Notes under the pieces: model-generated | The model's database searches: none | Told to the model about the DNA's origin: nothing | The model's input: only the letters and a program-made list of their open reading frames with translations | Origin: Aurelia coerulea | Taxonomy: Eukaryota; Cnidaria; Scyphozoa; Semaeostomeae; Ulmaridae | Assembly (NCBI GenBank): GCA_039566865.1 | Contig: CM076949.1 | Location: 4,679,501-4,743,500, forward strand | Length of the DNA: 64,000 bases | Direction of reading: 5' to 3' | Program-made: the position numbers and the translations under genes | Part shown: positions 1 through 11,874 of the stretch, piece after piece | Layout of the letters: every line of letters starts with the position of its first letter | How positions within the stretch are numbered: position 1 is the stretch's first letter

Positions 1-190
1 AATTTGAGCAAGTACTAAAAATCACTTATCATCGTCAGATTTTGACTTCTCAGAGCTTCCTACGAGTTTCTTAAAGGTTCCATAACATTCTTCATGTTCA
101 CTACCTGTGGCCACCTGGACCCTGAACGTCTCAAAAGAAGGGTCTTTTGAAGCCTTTAAAATGATTAGATAATACTAAAGTATGTACCTT
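1..190 (+). repeat. Dispersed repeat (AGTACTGG family), partial
   Basis: This segment resembles the start of the fuller copy at 300-665: both have a stretch reading like CAGATTTTGA, then a run with GAGTTTCTTA, AGAGGTTCCA and CTTCATG-TTCACTACC. It is cut by the window edge. No coding potential is visible. The class of element is unknown. Confidence 0.5.
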
Positions 191-299
191 TCGAGCTGAA
201 GAAACTTTCATCTACCACAGTCTGAGAGCCTGACCCTTTTCTTTTGATCTTATTCAGTCTTTTCGTTTGTAGTAATTATTTCATGTTATGATACACGTA

Positions 300-665
300 T
301 TTTTTTTACAAGAAACTAAGAATTTGGGCCAGTACTGGAAGCTTCTTAAAATCATCAGATTTTGAGTACTCAAGAGTTTCTTATGAGTCTCTTAGAGGTT
401 CCACAGCGATCTTCATGCTCACTACCGGTGCCCTTGTAAACATTTCAAAACAGGGTTTTTTCAAGCCTTTCCAATATTTAGACATTACTCAAGTACCTTC
501 CGAGTAATATGATAAAGGAAACAAGCGAAAACGAAGCAAGAATATGCCAAGAATTCCTCTCATCAAAATAAATAGTTTCTTAAGTTATATTTTCCCAGTA
601 CTGGAGATTTTTAATTTTTGGCGATCTGAGAGTTGAGTTTCTTATTGGCAGTTTCTCATAAAAAA
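300..665 (+). repeat. Dispersed repeat (AGTACTGG family)
   Basis: A ~350-bp repeat whose inverted counterpart lies at 46730-47050 inside the intron of the first insulin-like gene. Shared landmarks are GGGCCAGTACTGGAA near one end, GTTCACTACC(T/G)GTG in the middle, and CCCAGTACTGGAG followed by GATCTGAGAGTTGAG near the other end. Shorter pieces are at 43775-43870 and around 49480-49560. The two palindromic CCAGTACTGG blocks suggest an inverted-repeat element, but I could not define ends or a target duplication. Confidence 0.6.
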
Positions 666-1780
666 TGCGTGCATCTGCATTGTATCTTGGTTTTCCTTAC
701 AATTGTATGTTTGTATTTATGGGCCCCTGTAAAGCAGTTATCTAAACTGAGGGGATGCCATGCCTAAAAAGTTAAAATGAAAATGAAATAAAATGAGATG
801 ATATAGGAAACAAGTAAAGATAAGGTAAATGTATGCTGAGGTCTCTTTTATTGACACAAGTAGCTTCAAAGGTAATTTTCACACCATTGGTAGTAAAATC
901 AACAAAGATGACTTTTTGGCGTTCGATTCACAAAAATTGTCGCTACACCCTCATATTCGACATTCCCTGATGTGTTTGTAGTGTGAGTGGTGATTAGGTT
1001 CATAAGAAATAAATTTAAATCATCCAAAAACAGTGACGATTCTCTGATGGCAAAAATTTCATTGTCTAGAAGTTTGTCTAACTTTTCGGAACCATACGCC
1101 CACCTTAAAGCGGAAAGTACATCCTCTGTTGTTTAATCACGTGACTTGTTTCGGCGAGTGATAAACTCAAATCACTCAAATCCAATTAACTGGATGGTTC
1201 TTTGGTAAAGGGTTACGAAACCTGGCTGGAAAAGGAAATGACGTGACAACCAATCCAGTTAACAAGATGATACTTTAGCAAAGGACCTTCTGCCAACCTC
1301 CTGTTGTTGTCAATAGGAGGCTAGACCTCAATGTAGGCGTTGCAGTCGGGGGGGGGGGGGGAGGGGAGGGTAACTCCAATAGCAGATGACAGGGTGGGAC
1401 ATTTTGACATGTGACATCACACCCTAAAATTTATAAATTTTCCAAAAACCATGAAATAAAGATTATCTTTGGAAGTAAGTTTCACGTAAAAGCTCCTCGT
1501 GTAACATAACAGGGCCTTTGCCACCGCCGTTTATCAGTTTGCGTTGGTGCTAGTTACGGCGAGCGATAAAACTCAAATCCAGTTAACAAGATGATACTTT
1601 GGTTAATGGTTATGAAAACTGGCTGGAAGGGGTTAAATGACATAACCAATCCAGTTGGCAAACGACATAGATCAAATGGCGATAAAACCTCGACTCTAAA
1701 GCAGTAGTGTAAGAGAAGAGAGACATTCAATGCTCTTGGGAACGATGTATGAATGGGGGCTTTTTGGAGTGATTTTGAAG
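666..1780. other. No gene recognised
   Basis: AT-rich sequence with a G-run at about 1349-1370. Two stretches near 1155-1290 and 1555-1660 resemble each other (AATCCAGTTAACAAGATGATACTTT), so a short direct repeat is present. Small open frames here have no recognisable domains. Confidence 0.4.
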
Positions 1781-1788
1781 CGGTCATG

Positions 1789-1957
1789 CAGGGACGTAGG
1801 AAGCATCTCAAACTTGGAGGGGCACGACACTTCGAGGGCACTTTTTCCATTAAGCTAAAGGGGCATTTCCTGAAAACAAAAAGGGCACTTCTTTGTTTAT
1901 TTCAAAATCTTGGGGGGGCACGTGCCCCCAGTGCCCCCCCCGGTTCCTACGTCTCTG
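1789..1957. mobile_element. hAT-like MITE with 8-bp target duplication
   Basis: A 169-bp element. The left end reads CAGGGACGTAGGAAGC, and the right end, reverse-complemented, reads CAGAGACGTAGGAACC, giving an imperfect terminal inverted repeat of about 14 bp. It is flanked on both sides by CGGTCATG (1781-1788 and 1958-1965), a perfect 8-bp duplication. Eight-bp duplications and CA..TG termini fit the hAT superfamily. The interior is rich in GGGGGCAC-type blocks and has no transposase. A related copy is at 32714-32851. Confidence 0.8.
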
Positions 1958-2106
1958 CGGTCATGTTACAGAGACTATGAGAGAAGCGAGGAGAGCCCAA
2001 AGGGGGTGGGGGAGTGCAGGGTTACTCTTCCAGAGAAAAATTCAATGGTGCCCTTTAGAACCTTAGGAAGCGTCCTTTAACTTTTTAATGTTCAAAAAGT
2101 ACCTTC

Positions 2107-2770
2107 CAATGCTAGGTAGAACTATAAACAACTTTCGATCGAGTGGTCAGCTGACAAGATATGATAATGGCATACTCTGAGCATTGACAATTTGAGCATG
2201 TTAATTTTCATTTTTGATTAGTTTATCATTTTTGTCATTTTCCTTTCGTTGTTTTTAGAAAAAAGAATAGCAATTAAAAGTAGACCAGTATGAAGAAAAA
2301 ATTAACAGCGACGCCTTCGCATCAAGCGATCACCTCACAAGATAAGATAGCGACATACTCTGACTATTCACATATTTTTACATGTTACTTTTTTAATTTT
2401 GATTAATTTATCATTTTTGTTTTTCCATTTTCATTGTTAACAATGTTCATTAAAGGTAGACAAGTTTCAAGGAAGATTCTAACAGCGAGGCCCATCGATC
2501 ATTTTGTAAGCTGACAAGATAAAATAGCGACATACTCCGAGTATTCACAGATTTTGTGCATGTTATCTTTTCACGTTTGATTGATTTATCATTTTTGTTT
2601 TTCTAATTTCATTGTTAACAATGGTCACTAAAGGTAGACCAGTTTCAAGAAAGATTTTAATAGCGAGGCCCATCGATCGATTCGTAAGCTGACAAGATAA
2701 AATAGCGACATACTCCGAGTATTCACAGATTTCGTGCATGTTACCGTTTCATTTTGGTCATTAATAAGCT
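2107..2770. repeat. ~178-bp tandem repeat, about 4 units
   Basis: The landmark GACAAGATA-AATAGCGACATACTC recurs at about 2150, 2333, 2511 and 2688, spacings of 183, 178 and 177 bp. The last two units are nearly identical and the first is the most diverged. Each unit also carries TTTATCATTTTTGT and a GTAGACCAGT-TTCAAG block. The first unit begins next to GCTAGGTAGAA, a sequence also found at the 3' end of the SINE at 62741-62990. Confidence 0.85.
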
Positions 2771-3625
2771 AAACAAAATAAACCCTTAAAACAATGATTT
2801 CCTAGGTAACACTGTACAGGATAAAGTTATTATAAGATTTTTGGTTATTGAACTCTTCAACAGTAACATAGTTCTGTTAATGAAGAATAGAAACACTATG
2901 ACAACGACAAAGGAAATTTGAATGAACTCAGTTAAACACTTGAGAAACCATGTTTTAACATGGAAGCAGGGTATGTGAAAATTCCTTTCAGGAGGGAGCA
3001 CAATTGCACAAATTCGACCACTAAAGCCTATGGGTCATCCCTAGGAAAATTTAGAAATTCGAAGTTTCCTTCAATAAAGATATTCGACTTTCTTTTTTTG
3101 GGGAGCATGGGCGCAACTCATCTAAAAATTTACAGGTAATACTAGCTTTCTTTTTTTATCAATCCTAATAAATAGAAAACAATGATCGGCGTCTCGCGCT
3201 TTTGCTAGCCTGGCATCCGACGTGAAACACACCTCAGTATTTACCAGTATTAATCATTCATCTGTAGCTTCTTGTAATTGTATATTTAGTTATAATTAAG
3301 TTGGATGTTCCTTTTTGTTACGACCATGGGGTAGTCACTGTCTGCTGCTCCATGAGGTTACCCTCCTTGAAGTGTTGTATAGTTGTATAGTAATTAGAAA
3401 GTATAGTAGGTTGTAACATGTATTGTAACATTTTAGAGGAATATATAAAAAAGCAATGAGTATATATTTTTTCAAAGAAAATTATTCTTCGAAGTCTCAA
3501 AATTTTCTAGGAACTAAGTCTTGATCAATCAATGGGTATGCGACGGACTAACTCAGGATCAGTCTAATCTGTAACCAAATTTGGATTTCCGAGAATTTAA
3601 CAGGTTGGCCGAATGAATATATGCA
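2771..3625. other. No gene recognised
   Basis: AT-rich sequence with short open frames only; no recognisable domain, repeat array or RNA gene was seen. Confidence 0.35.
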
Positions 3626-4070
3626 AAGATTAAAGGATTGAAAAGTCGTTAATTCTAGTGGGAATGTTTTTCTTGTCAATATAGATCTCGGGAATCTCTT
3701 GAAAAAATACCGTGTTTTTGCAGTAAAGGTAAGCCTGGATCACAAATTTAGAATCACTATGGATGCAAATAAGGTCATAGAACAACTGTGTCTAGCTCTT
3801 GTTCCCCTGCAAGGATTAAAAGATTCTTGATCGTTATTCTTAGTGGGAATAATATTTGCCAGCAAAATAAGAAAATTTGAAACTCCTTAAAACCACACAC
3901 TAGTTTGGAAATAAATGTTGGTTCGTTTCACAAATTTAAAACTGTTGAAGACGTGAATAAGGTCATAGAACAAGGGTGTCTGGTGCTTCATCTTCTGCAT
4001 GGATTAAGGGATCATAAAATCGTTATTTGTAGTGGGAATATTTGACTGAATGATAAGGAAGTATTGGAAC
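3626..4070. repeat. ~187-bp tandem repeat, about 2.3 units
   Basis: AAGGTCATAGAACAA recurs at about 3770 and 3960, and AGTGGGAAT at about 3658, 3842 and 4032, so the unit is about 184-190 bp. The copies are diverged by substitutions and small indels. No coding potential is seen. Confidence 0.75.
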
Positions 4071-4079
4071 TTCTTAAAA

Positions 4080-5585
4080 TCACCCATTTAAGAATTTGTT
4101 AAGGCTAAAAACGCCAATGCTCTGGTTAGGAGGTGTGCCAAATTGAGCTTACAAGATTAACATGTCTCCTCTCCAAGCACCAATACCAACAAACGATGTG
4201 CCTATGTTCAAGTTAACTATCGAGGAACATTTTGAAATTGATTAGCCATTGATTAAAGCTAAATTCACATCGCTGGATCCAACCTAGCCTCACTTCATAA
4301 AGACCCTCTAGTTACGCTCATCTTATTGAATTGAATTGTTGCTGTTGTTGTTGCTCCACTGAGGCCTTATGGCCATAGAGCTGTAAAACCGGACAAAAAT
4401 GTCAATCTGCGACAAGTTTTTGTCGCAAAGTCATGTGCTGATTAAAGTATGGCTTGGAGGAAGGCACTTTTTGTATTTATGGCTAGAATGAACATTTGTC
4501 TAAGTTCTGATAGCAAATTTTATGGTATAGCAGTTCTGGAAAACTGCTTTTGTGGCACTTTAAGATCAGTGGTTTTGAGAAAAAAGTAGCGTGATTTAGG
4601 CCCAATAGATCTTTTTGCAAATATTCGAAAAAAGAATCTGAATCAAACAATATCTTGATACATTTTTAGAATGTTCGAATGTATACAATAGTTATAGAAG
4701 CTCCAACGCCACTCAATACTAGACTTATTACACGAGTCCTTCTTTTCGCTCCATTACCCCCAACGATAATTCAATTCAATGGAGCAAAACTTAGACGAAG
4801 ATCATCAGTCCAACTCAATACTAGACTCATGAAATAGTCCCAGTTATCGCAAAAACAACAGCAACAGCAATGACAACAACAACAACAATATATACTTTTG
4901 CTCAAACTGGGATTTATGGACTTTCACATCAAAAAGTGGGACGAAAATAAACAATGGGCACACAGATTGTTCTATGCCATTTGAAACGAGGTTAATGGCC
5001 TCTTTTCGGTATTTGGAAAATTTCAGGAGCTGTGGCGTTTTGGCGTGCACTATTGCTAGATGAAGATTGCCTTCAAAATGAGGAAATTCTTGTTGAAACT
5101 GAAAGGTTTGTTAATTCTTAGATTAAAGAAACATTCATGCGAATACTTGTGGCTTTTGTTCATTGCTAACGTCACTCAGAACTTGAATTTTGAGGCGTTT
5201 TATTATCTGACGATTGAGCTGACAATTTAGGCCCACCGCCATTACTCGCCTTTTCGTACAGTGTTGCTATGGTTTCCATATCGGACATGAAATCGAGGGA
5301 AACAATTTCGTCCCAATTTTCAATGTTAAAGTCCATGTGTCGTAGTTATAGCGTCCATCAGCCTATCAATAGCAATAACTACGAACTTGCAATCAGTCTA
5401 ACTCAATACCAACTTTAGTAGAACTATTGTACTGGCCATACAGGAGATATTCTGTTTCTACAAGCGAGGGGAATGAGTCCCTGTTGACCGAGGCGCCATC
5501 ATCAAGTCAAAGATCACGAGGGACTCCAAGTAATAAGTCTAGATCCAACCATATCTGAATACTTTTTTGGGACACCCAGTGTATG
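4080..5585. mobile_element. Mariner-like inverted-repeat element interrupted by another element
   Basis: The left part (CACCAATACCAACAAACGA, AGTTAACTATCGAGGAACA, GCCATTGATTAAAGCTAAAT) matches segments at 43560-43784 and 45602-46600. The right part ends TTTTTTGGGACACCCAGTG then TA, like the end GGGACACCCGG then TA at 43784. The two parts were contiguous before the insertion at 4285-5540. A left terminus next to TA was not identified, so the 5' boundary is approximate. Confidence 0.5.
4285..5540 (+). mobile_element. TAGCC...AGTCT element, long form, 10-bp target duplication
   Basis: Begins TAGCCTCACTTCATAAAGACC and ends AATAAGTCT. It is flanked by GGATCCAACC on the left and AGATCCAACC on the right (9 of 10 identical). 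This 1256-bp form shares its 5' block, the TGTTGTTGTTG(C/T) block and the AACATT(T/C)..CTAAGT(T/A)CTGATAG block with the 579-bp copies at 28307 and 53111. It also contains an internal copy of the 3' hairpin segment near 5335-5400 (TAGTTATAGCG ... CAATAACTACG). No terminal inverted repeat and no open reading frame were seen. The superfamily is unresolved. Confidence 0.7.
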
Positions 5586-5589
5586 TACC

Positions 5590-7320
5590 TAATTACTTCC
5601 AAAAACCATTTTTATCACTTGCCCTTTTTATCAAGAACGCCAAATTTGATTTATGTTAAGGCGCATAACTCTTTGATAGAAGATAAACTCTGTACCACAG
5701 AAGAATCAAGTATATCAAGATTTTTCTTCAGAAATAGGCCGTAACAATAATACTTTCGCTATATGCACTTCATAAGATATTAATCTGACAAATTTAATAT
5801 TCGATTCGGACTTTAATGAAATGCAGGGATGAGATGGCGCATTTTCACAAGATTTTATTAGTTTTCATTGTACCAAAGATCTGATCCAAAAAGCTAGGAA
5901 CCGGATCCTGAAATATATATATCAGTCTTTATCTTTCTGTTATAATTAAGTCAGATCCTTAGCTTCGTTGGTGGGCTAGTTCCAAGGTTGCAAATGTCTT
6001 ACAATTTCGAATAATAAGAAACATTCTGGTCTATTGACATGTAGCCCAATTTGTTCTTGATGATCCCCATTGCCTTGCTGCCAAATGTGTAACCCAAGAG
6101 GGACTTGCCAAACAAATAAAGGAGCCCCACAGCACCTAGCAAAACGTTGCAAAGGCCGCCCACTTAATTATTTTACTCCTCTATCAACTAATGTGTGAGA
6201 CGAGACCCGGTGTCGGATAAAAGCCTGCGGTGGTGAAATAGTGAAATTATCCCCATGAAAGTTTCACTTTAGTGTTGCATTAGGTCTCCTGTGCCTCGAA
6301 AGCTGACAGCATTGTTGCAGAAATCGTCCCTGCAGAAATCTATAACGGACGTAAAATTTGTTATGTTATGACCAAGCAAGTGCTGTTGATGACATAGGAC
6401 AACAGCAAGATTTTGTAGCTCTCTTCTAGCTTCAAATACGCAGAAGTTCTAAACGAATTTGACTAAAGAGGGTCTCATATCATCCTTTATTTCCTGTTGT
6501 AAGCCATGAAACCTTAAACATATGCAAAATGAACCATACGACACGAGCACATTTGCATATAATCCAGAACTCAATAAAGATAATTTCTAAATATTTAAGG
6601 CTAAATGTTTGCATTTTGATTCAACTAACAACGCGGGTTTTTTGATTCAGATAGAAATATTTCGTTAAGAAGCTGATAATGGATGTTATCTTCTGGTTTG
6701 AATTTCCCTGACTGAAGCATAGTCATATCGTGATGGGATCGTGATCACCTCTTTATGAACGAAATCGACTTTTTGCAGACAACTCCGATTTTACACAGAG
6801 AAGATTTCAACATGGCATTTCACACGGAACAGATTTCAAATTCAATATGGAATTTTACACGAAAAGATTTAGCTTCATTCTGAATTATTGACCGATTTCA
6901 TGGTTACTGATGTGGAAGATTTCATATGGAACAATATGACCATTTGATAATATGAATGCCGGGTCATCCAAAAATAATAAACTGACGTTTGCAAAACTGT
7001 GTAACCATTAATTTTGCACCAAATACGATAAGTTATCAGTCAACATTGTACCTTACAGCTTTTTTCGGTCGGTATGAAATTCATTACTGTACAAAGCTTT
7101 TCGCTCTCTTCGAAACTCTTCGAAACTCTTCATTCAGTACTTTCAATTTCAGCAAACGCAAAAACAACAAACTGTGGACCTTTGAAAGACAAATGCCTGT
7201 TCTACTGCATGTTACTTACCTCAAAAGAATTACATACCATTGAACTTGGTTCACGAATTGCAAATCAGCCAATGTCAGACAACCTCATCAGATATACTTT
7301 CGCAAAGTTTGATGCTTTTG
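5590..7320. other. No gene recognised
   Basis: AT-rich sequence with scattered short open frames and no recognisable protein family, tandem repeat or RNA gene. Confidence 0.35.
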
Positions 7321-7329
7321 TCACAATGC

Positions 7330-7720
7330 GGCCAAAATTGTTACGGTTCGCGGCCAAATTCGGCCAAACAAACAAACTGTTCAAAAACAGCCAAATTTCG
7401 GCCAATTGCATGCAGTCATTGTGTAATTAAGAATGATTTTATGAGCTAGAATAACTTTTACACCTTTCTCTTTGAAACTTTCTATCATGTATTGCTTCTT
7501 TTTGTTATTTTTGCACTGGCAGTTTTGAGACTTTCAATGTGATTTTGAGCATCAATTGTCAAATCTATAGTTGTTTCCTTTGTTTATTCATGGTTTTCCA
7601 ATTACGGCCAAAATTCGGCCAACTTTTACCTTTTCGGCCAAATCATTTTTAGACGCCCAGGGTTTTAAAAAATGACCAGAATCGAGAAATTTGGCCGTCA
7701 AATCGGCCAAATCGCAACAC
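7330..7720. repeat. Cluster of CGGCCAAAT motifs
   Basis: The motif CGGCCAA(A)T(T) recurs at about 7341-7400 and again several times at 7600-7715, in tight groups. Similar groups at both sides of a ~200-bp gap could be subterminal binding motifs of an inverted-repeat element, but no target duplication was found. It abuts the inverted repeat at 7744-8074. Confidence 0.4.
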
Positions 7721-7743
7721 AATGTGCACAATAGACCATCTCG

Positions 7744-8074
7744 CAATTTGGAGAAAGGGACCGAGGAGAGCGTAGCCCATTCTGACAGGCTTGGAAGCAA
7801 AGTCGCTTCAAAGTCGAGGGAAAATACATCATTCACTGGGCGGAGGGATGACGAGACGGCTAGATGAGCCAGAGAAAACACTTACTATACTAAACAAGCA
7901 TCGCATAACTTTTGAGAGTTGCAAATAAATCGAAAACAATTCGAATTTTGAGAGAGATGCGAGCGAGCTGCAAGCTGTTCGCTTACAACTGCACAAGAGG
8001 GGATTCCCTAGATTTTCCTTCTGCCAAGGCCATCAGAATGGGCCGTGCTCTCCTTAGTCCCTTTCTCCAAATTG
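7744..8074. repeat. Inverted repeat with ~58-bp arms
   Basis: The left arm (7744-7801) and right arm (8017-8074) pair over CAATTTGGAGAAAGGGAC, GGAGAGC and CCCATTCTGA, separated by about 215 bp. The structure suggests the remnant of a foldback or inverted-repeat transposon. Short open frames in it are not convincing genes. Confidence 0.6.
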
Positions 8075-8538
8075 TAAAATTGCAGTCGGTCATAATCTGG
8101 GTCTATGATCCTCATGAATCCCACAACGTTTTCCACTTAAAAGACCCATTGCTCACCATGCCCGCAACATGCTCTTTTGCAGCCCCAACAAATCAATATT
8201 TGTATGAATTGAACATCGTTTCTGGCCCAGCTTTTGTTCGTTTCACTTTTTCATAAGGTGCTCAAAGGATCATGGCTAGCCATGGGTCTTTAAAGGGGCT
8301 CCTTCTTCAAATTTCGATCGAAACGATAACTCACCTCGCCGTCCTTCGGAAGGAACGTTAAACTAGGGGTCCCATGTCTGGATGCTGCATGCATAATAGG
8401 CTTAAATTAGCTTTAAGTAGCTAGAAATGCGTCTAGCCCACTCAAAAATAAAACACTGAAAAATAAAGGTGATTCGAAGTTTTTGATGGGTAATATCACA
8501 CAGCCGTCTACCTGTTGTTTTCGAAAATGAAAGCATCA

Positions 8539-8989
8539 TTTTGAAGATAAATCTTTGTACTTTACAGAGGATAAAATTTAAATATTCATATCTATTAGCT
8601 AATACTGGTTGATTCTGACTTTTTTGAGAAGAGAAGAAGAGCTATTTGGAGTAAACACTTAATTTGACTTTCTCGCACCATAAGTCACCCGACTCTGGTA
8701 TGATCTTAAAATCCATGTTTTACACGGAAAACAGCTACAATTTTTCCTTTCTCATGTTTTTTCGTTGTTCCAGCACCTCTGAGGGGACAATTATGGAATT
8801 AAGGTCATTTTGAGCTTTTAATACTATCCCTGCCACTGTAATTAAGGGTGTTTTTCCTTTACGTTTTTAACCTTATATATTATATTGGATCTATTTTTAT
8901 ATTATAAGTGATACATACATACATAGCCAGCAACCATTTCGAAGATAAATCTTTGTAGTTTACAGAGGATAAACTAAATATTCATATCT
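8539..8989. repeat. Direct repeat pair of ~50 bp
   Basis: GAAGATAAATCTTTGTA(C/G)TT followed by TACAGAGGATAAA and ATATTCATATCT occurs at 8539-8592 and again at 8939-8989. Between them (about 8605-8710) is a copy of a dispersed segment (TTGATTCTGACTTTTTGAGA ... TTTGACTTTCTCGCACCATA) also present at 20647-20730 and, diverged, at 24243-24300. Confidence 0.55.
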
Positions 8990-9247
8990 TTCACGAGTGC
9001 TTGGATATAAGTTGATTTCTAACGAGCATTTTTTGGTGGCTTGGGTGAAGCCATCAAACAAACTGCAGAAAATGATAGTTTGGCGACGGAGCCCCTGAAG
9101 TACATTATTTAAGAAAAAATCGAACTAATTCTTATACATTTAAACACTTTGTCACCTCCGAATAACTTGAACAAAATCAATTTACCCTATAGCCTCTATG
9201 AGATTTCACCTTAACTCAGGTTGTTCACTTTAAAATTGAAATATCTA

Positions 9248-9586
9248 GCAGATGATTAAAAACGACCAATGATCTTCGTTTGAAAGGGCACTACTCCCTG
9301 GATATCATAACCACAATATTGGCAAATATCTTTGATAGACCTGTTCAATCAGTTCTGAAATTTGCCTGACTGAAATCGTGATGTCAGGCCTATTTTGATG
9401 GTTTCTTAAAGATGATTTCTTGAGGAAATTCCTCAAAACGGAGTAGCTATGATTTCAATCAAGTGGATTTTGAAATTCAATTGAAAATTTTCACTGTTGA
9501 ATGATATATACTTGCTGATATTATTGTTTTGATATCCATAGAGCAGTGGCCTTTCCAACGAGGACTGAATTTATTGACTCACCCGG
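9248..9586. mobile_element. Mariner-like MITE (CCGGGTGAGTC family)
   Basis: The right end reads GACTCACCCGG followed by TA. The subterminal sequence of the right end, reverse-complemented, matches the left side over GTTTGAAAGGGCACTACTCC and GGATATCATAACCACAATAT, so the two ends are inverted copies. The leftmost ~12 bases are diverged. A TA flank on both sides fits Tc1/mariner. Other copies are at 13497-15629 and 58648-59259. No transposase is present. Confidence 0.6.
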
Positions 9587-9589
9587 TAG

Positions 9590-10285
9590 TAAAAGCACTC
9601 GCTTTGCTCGCGCTTCAACATTCTTGAAAATAGTTTCAGCTATAAATAGTTGATTAACTAGCAACGACCCAAGAAATAATGAACTTCCCCATATTAATTT
9701 ATGACGAGATAGCTCTGTCAAATTGTGATACATGTAGGAAAGCAAGTTTAAGACGCCAATAGCTGGTATGCGACATTAGGAAATCTTTGGCTCAAACATG
9801 CCGATCCCTGACGAATAAAAGTTTCACGGATGTAACCGTTGCTGTAGCTCATCACGAAGAGATAACAGTTCGAAACAACTTTATCAAAGGACACTTTATT
9901 TGTGACATCAATGGCTAAATATGTCAGTACAATACAATCAGAAATTTGAAAGTAACGAACCAGGAAGAATATGAGTTCTCTCTACGGATGTAACAGATAA
10001 CTGTTTCAAATCACTATCATCAGGAAGCAAAGTTTAAGAATATCAACAGATAGATTGCGTCAGTATGGTAGACATGGCCGTTTTAGATGAATGTAAAGAT
10101 TCTTCATTGCCAAAGAAAATCACCACAAGATGTAAAAATAGCGCTATCTAGTCACGACCAGTTGGCTGGTCTACTACAGGAAACGAGGGCGAAGGCATTA
10201 TGTTTCATATTTAGATTTTGTAAGGATTTATTTTTCCAAATGAAACTGAACTGAAACCATATCAGCTGTTATCAAAGAGAAAAAG
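9590..10285. other. No gene recognised
   Basis: No gene, array or RNA seen. The stretch after the MITE has short open frames without recognisable domains. Confidence 0.35.
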
Positions 10286-10287
10286 TA

Positions 10288-10506
10288 AACATTTTTGGCC
10301 ATATAGAACGATCATCAATGGGACTATCTAAATTGATTCTAGAACGCTGCGTCAATGGTAGGAGGAATCGAGGATCACCGAAACGTCGCTGGATAGATGA
10401 CATCAAGACCTCGGTTGGATTACCATCTTGGGATTCTATAAATGCTATTGTAATGGAAAGGGAACGATGGCGAAGCTTGTGTTATAATGTATCGTATTCT
10501 GTATAA
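10288..10506 (+). pseudogene. C-terminal fragment of a LINE reverse transcriptase
   Basis: The frame reads N-I-F-G-H-I-E-R-S then, after about 15 residues, GRRNRGSPKRRWIDDIK and finally ERERWRSLCYNV. This GR(R)xRGxPxxRWxDDIK...DRExWR pattern is the usual carboxyl end of endonuclease/reverse-transcriptase proteins of one large LINE group in invertebrates. The open frame runs upstream of its first Met by at least ten residues, so it is a truncated insertion, not a gene. No RT catalytic box is left. Confidence 0.7.
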
Positions 10507-10559
10507 AGCGGAGAATGCGAAATATATTAAGGTGGGTGTCCCTTCAGGCTAGAGGCAGC

Positions 10560-11050
10560 CTAGTAGAAAAGAACTCCAGTGTTTTGAAAAATTACAGCTC
10601 CCTGAAAATCAAAGCGAAAGTATCAAACTGTCTTGTTTCATTGCTGATATGTTCAATTAGATTCAGTAATTTACCCAGCTTTAATCGGACATTCTTCCTC
10701 GTGGATAGATTTTCTTCATAAAGCCTCTTTCAAAATCCTGCAAAAACGAGTGAAAGCAACGAGCAAAATTTCCTTAGTTTTCCTTCCTAACAATAATGAC
10801 ACGTACATGTATTAATATATTTCATCCTCTTGAGACAATGGAATCCCCCTGAATAAGTTATTCATTTCATACCAGGAGGAAGAATTCCTCATCCTCTCTG
10901 GAGGATAACACCTGCTAAAGCGTGTTCAAGTCGTTCTTGTAAGGTAAAAATATTGGGAAATTTGCTCGTTATTTTAGCACTTTTAGAAGATTTCTCGAAG
11001 GGACTTTCTCGAGAAAATCCCTAGCAAAATCTGAACGGATTGACCGATTT
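10560..11050 (-). mobile_element. Reverse-orientation remnant of the CCGGGTGAGTC MITE family
   Basis: Blocks match the complete copy at 58648-59259 in reverse complement: CAAACTGTCTTGTTTCATTG, TTCAATTAGATTCAGTAATTT, and GAGAAAATCCCTAGC followed by GACCGATTTCAG. Boundaries are blurred and the end sequence is diverged. It is followed directly by a separate inverted repeat. Confidence 0.5.
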
Positions 11051-11138
11051 CAGCCAGTGGATATTCTGACAATAATTGAAAATGTTCGCTATTCAATCAA
11101 ATATTGTAAAATATCACTGCATATATACCAAATGAGTA

Positions 11139-11729
11139 AGAAAAAGTTCCCACTTTCGAAAATTCGCAGCACCTCAAGTACTTCATGGATTTGAATGATT
11201 CAAATTATAGTTAAAAGCCAAAAGATAAAAGTATTTTGTGATTTTTCTTGTCTTCTTACGAGCACTGTAAATATAGGTAAATTCAACTTTACAAAAATGT
11301 CATGTTTTCAAATGACTGAAAAAGGGCCTGAAACACTTGGTCAAATTGTCAGAACTCTCCTCACACAGAACGATACACTCGGGCATTTCACCTCCCTAAA
11401 GAGTAATAAGACAAACAGATACTAAATATTTTCAATCCCATGGCAATAAATGTGCAGACGATATCTCTCACCTATGAGAAATTGCTTTTTCTCTGTTGTT
11501 CTGAGCAAGGAGTCCTTTATGATTTGATCAAGTATTTTAGCCTTTTTTAGTCATTTTACAACCCTAATTTTTTCTAAATTTGAATTTACCAAATTTTTCA
11601 ATGCTTGTAACAAAGTGAGAAAAATCGCAAAAATATTTCAATCTTTTGGCTATCAAGCAAATATTGATTCATTCCAATCCATCAAGTACTCTTGATGCTA
11701 TGAATATTCAAAAGTGGGAACTTTTTCTG
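11139..11729. mobile_element. Foldback element with ~160-bp arms
   Basis: The left arm (about 11139-11300) begins AAAAAGTTCCCACTTTCGAA and the right arm (about 11565-11729) ends TTCAAAAGTGGGAACTTTTT. The arms also share GTACTT(C/G)ATGGATT, GCCAAAAGAT and GGTAAATTCAA in inverted order. The spacer is ~265 bp. A 76-codon frame within it has no recognisable domain. A further end-like sequence (GGGAGCAGTAGCCGTTCAAA, 11747-11790) lies just outside and resembles the CCGGGTGAGTC family. Confidence 0.7.
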
Positions 11730-11874
11730 GTTCCCCGGTATTCAGGGAGCAGTAGCCGTTCAAACGGAGGATATTTTTCCGAATTACGCAGTAGTTTCAA
11801 TACGATAAGATAAGACAAGAATAGCTTGAATACATTAGGCCAGTTTTGAGGAAGGAAAGTAAAATCACCTAGAA

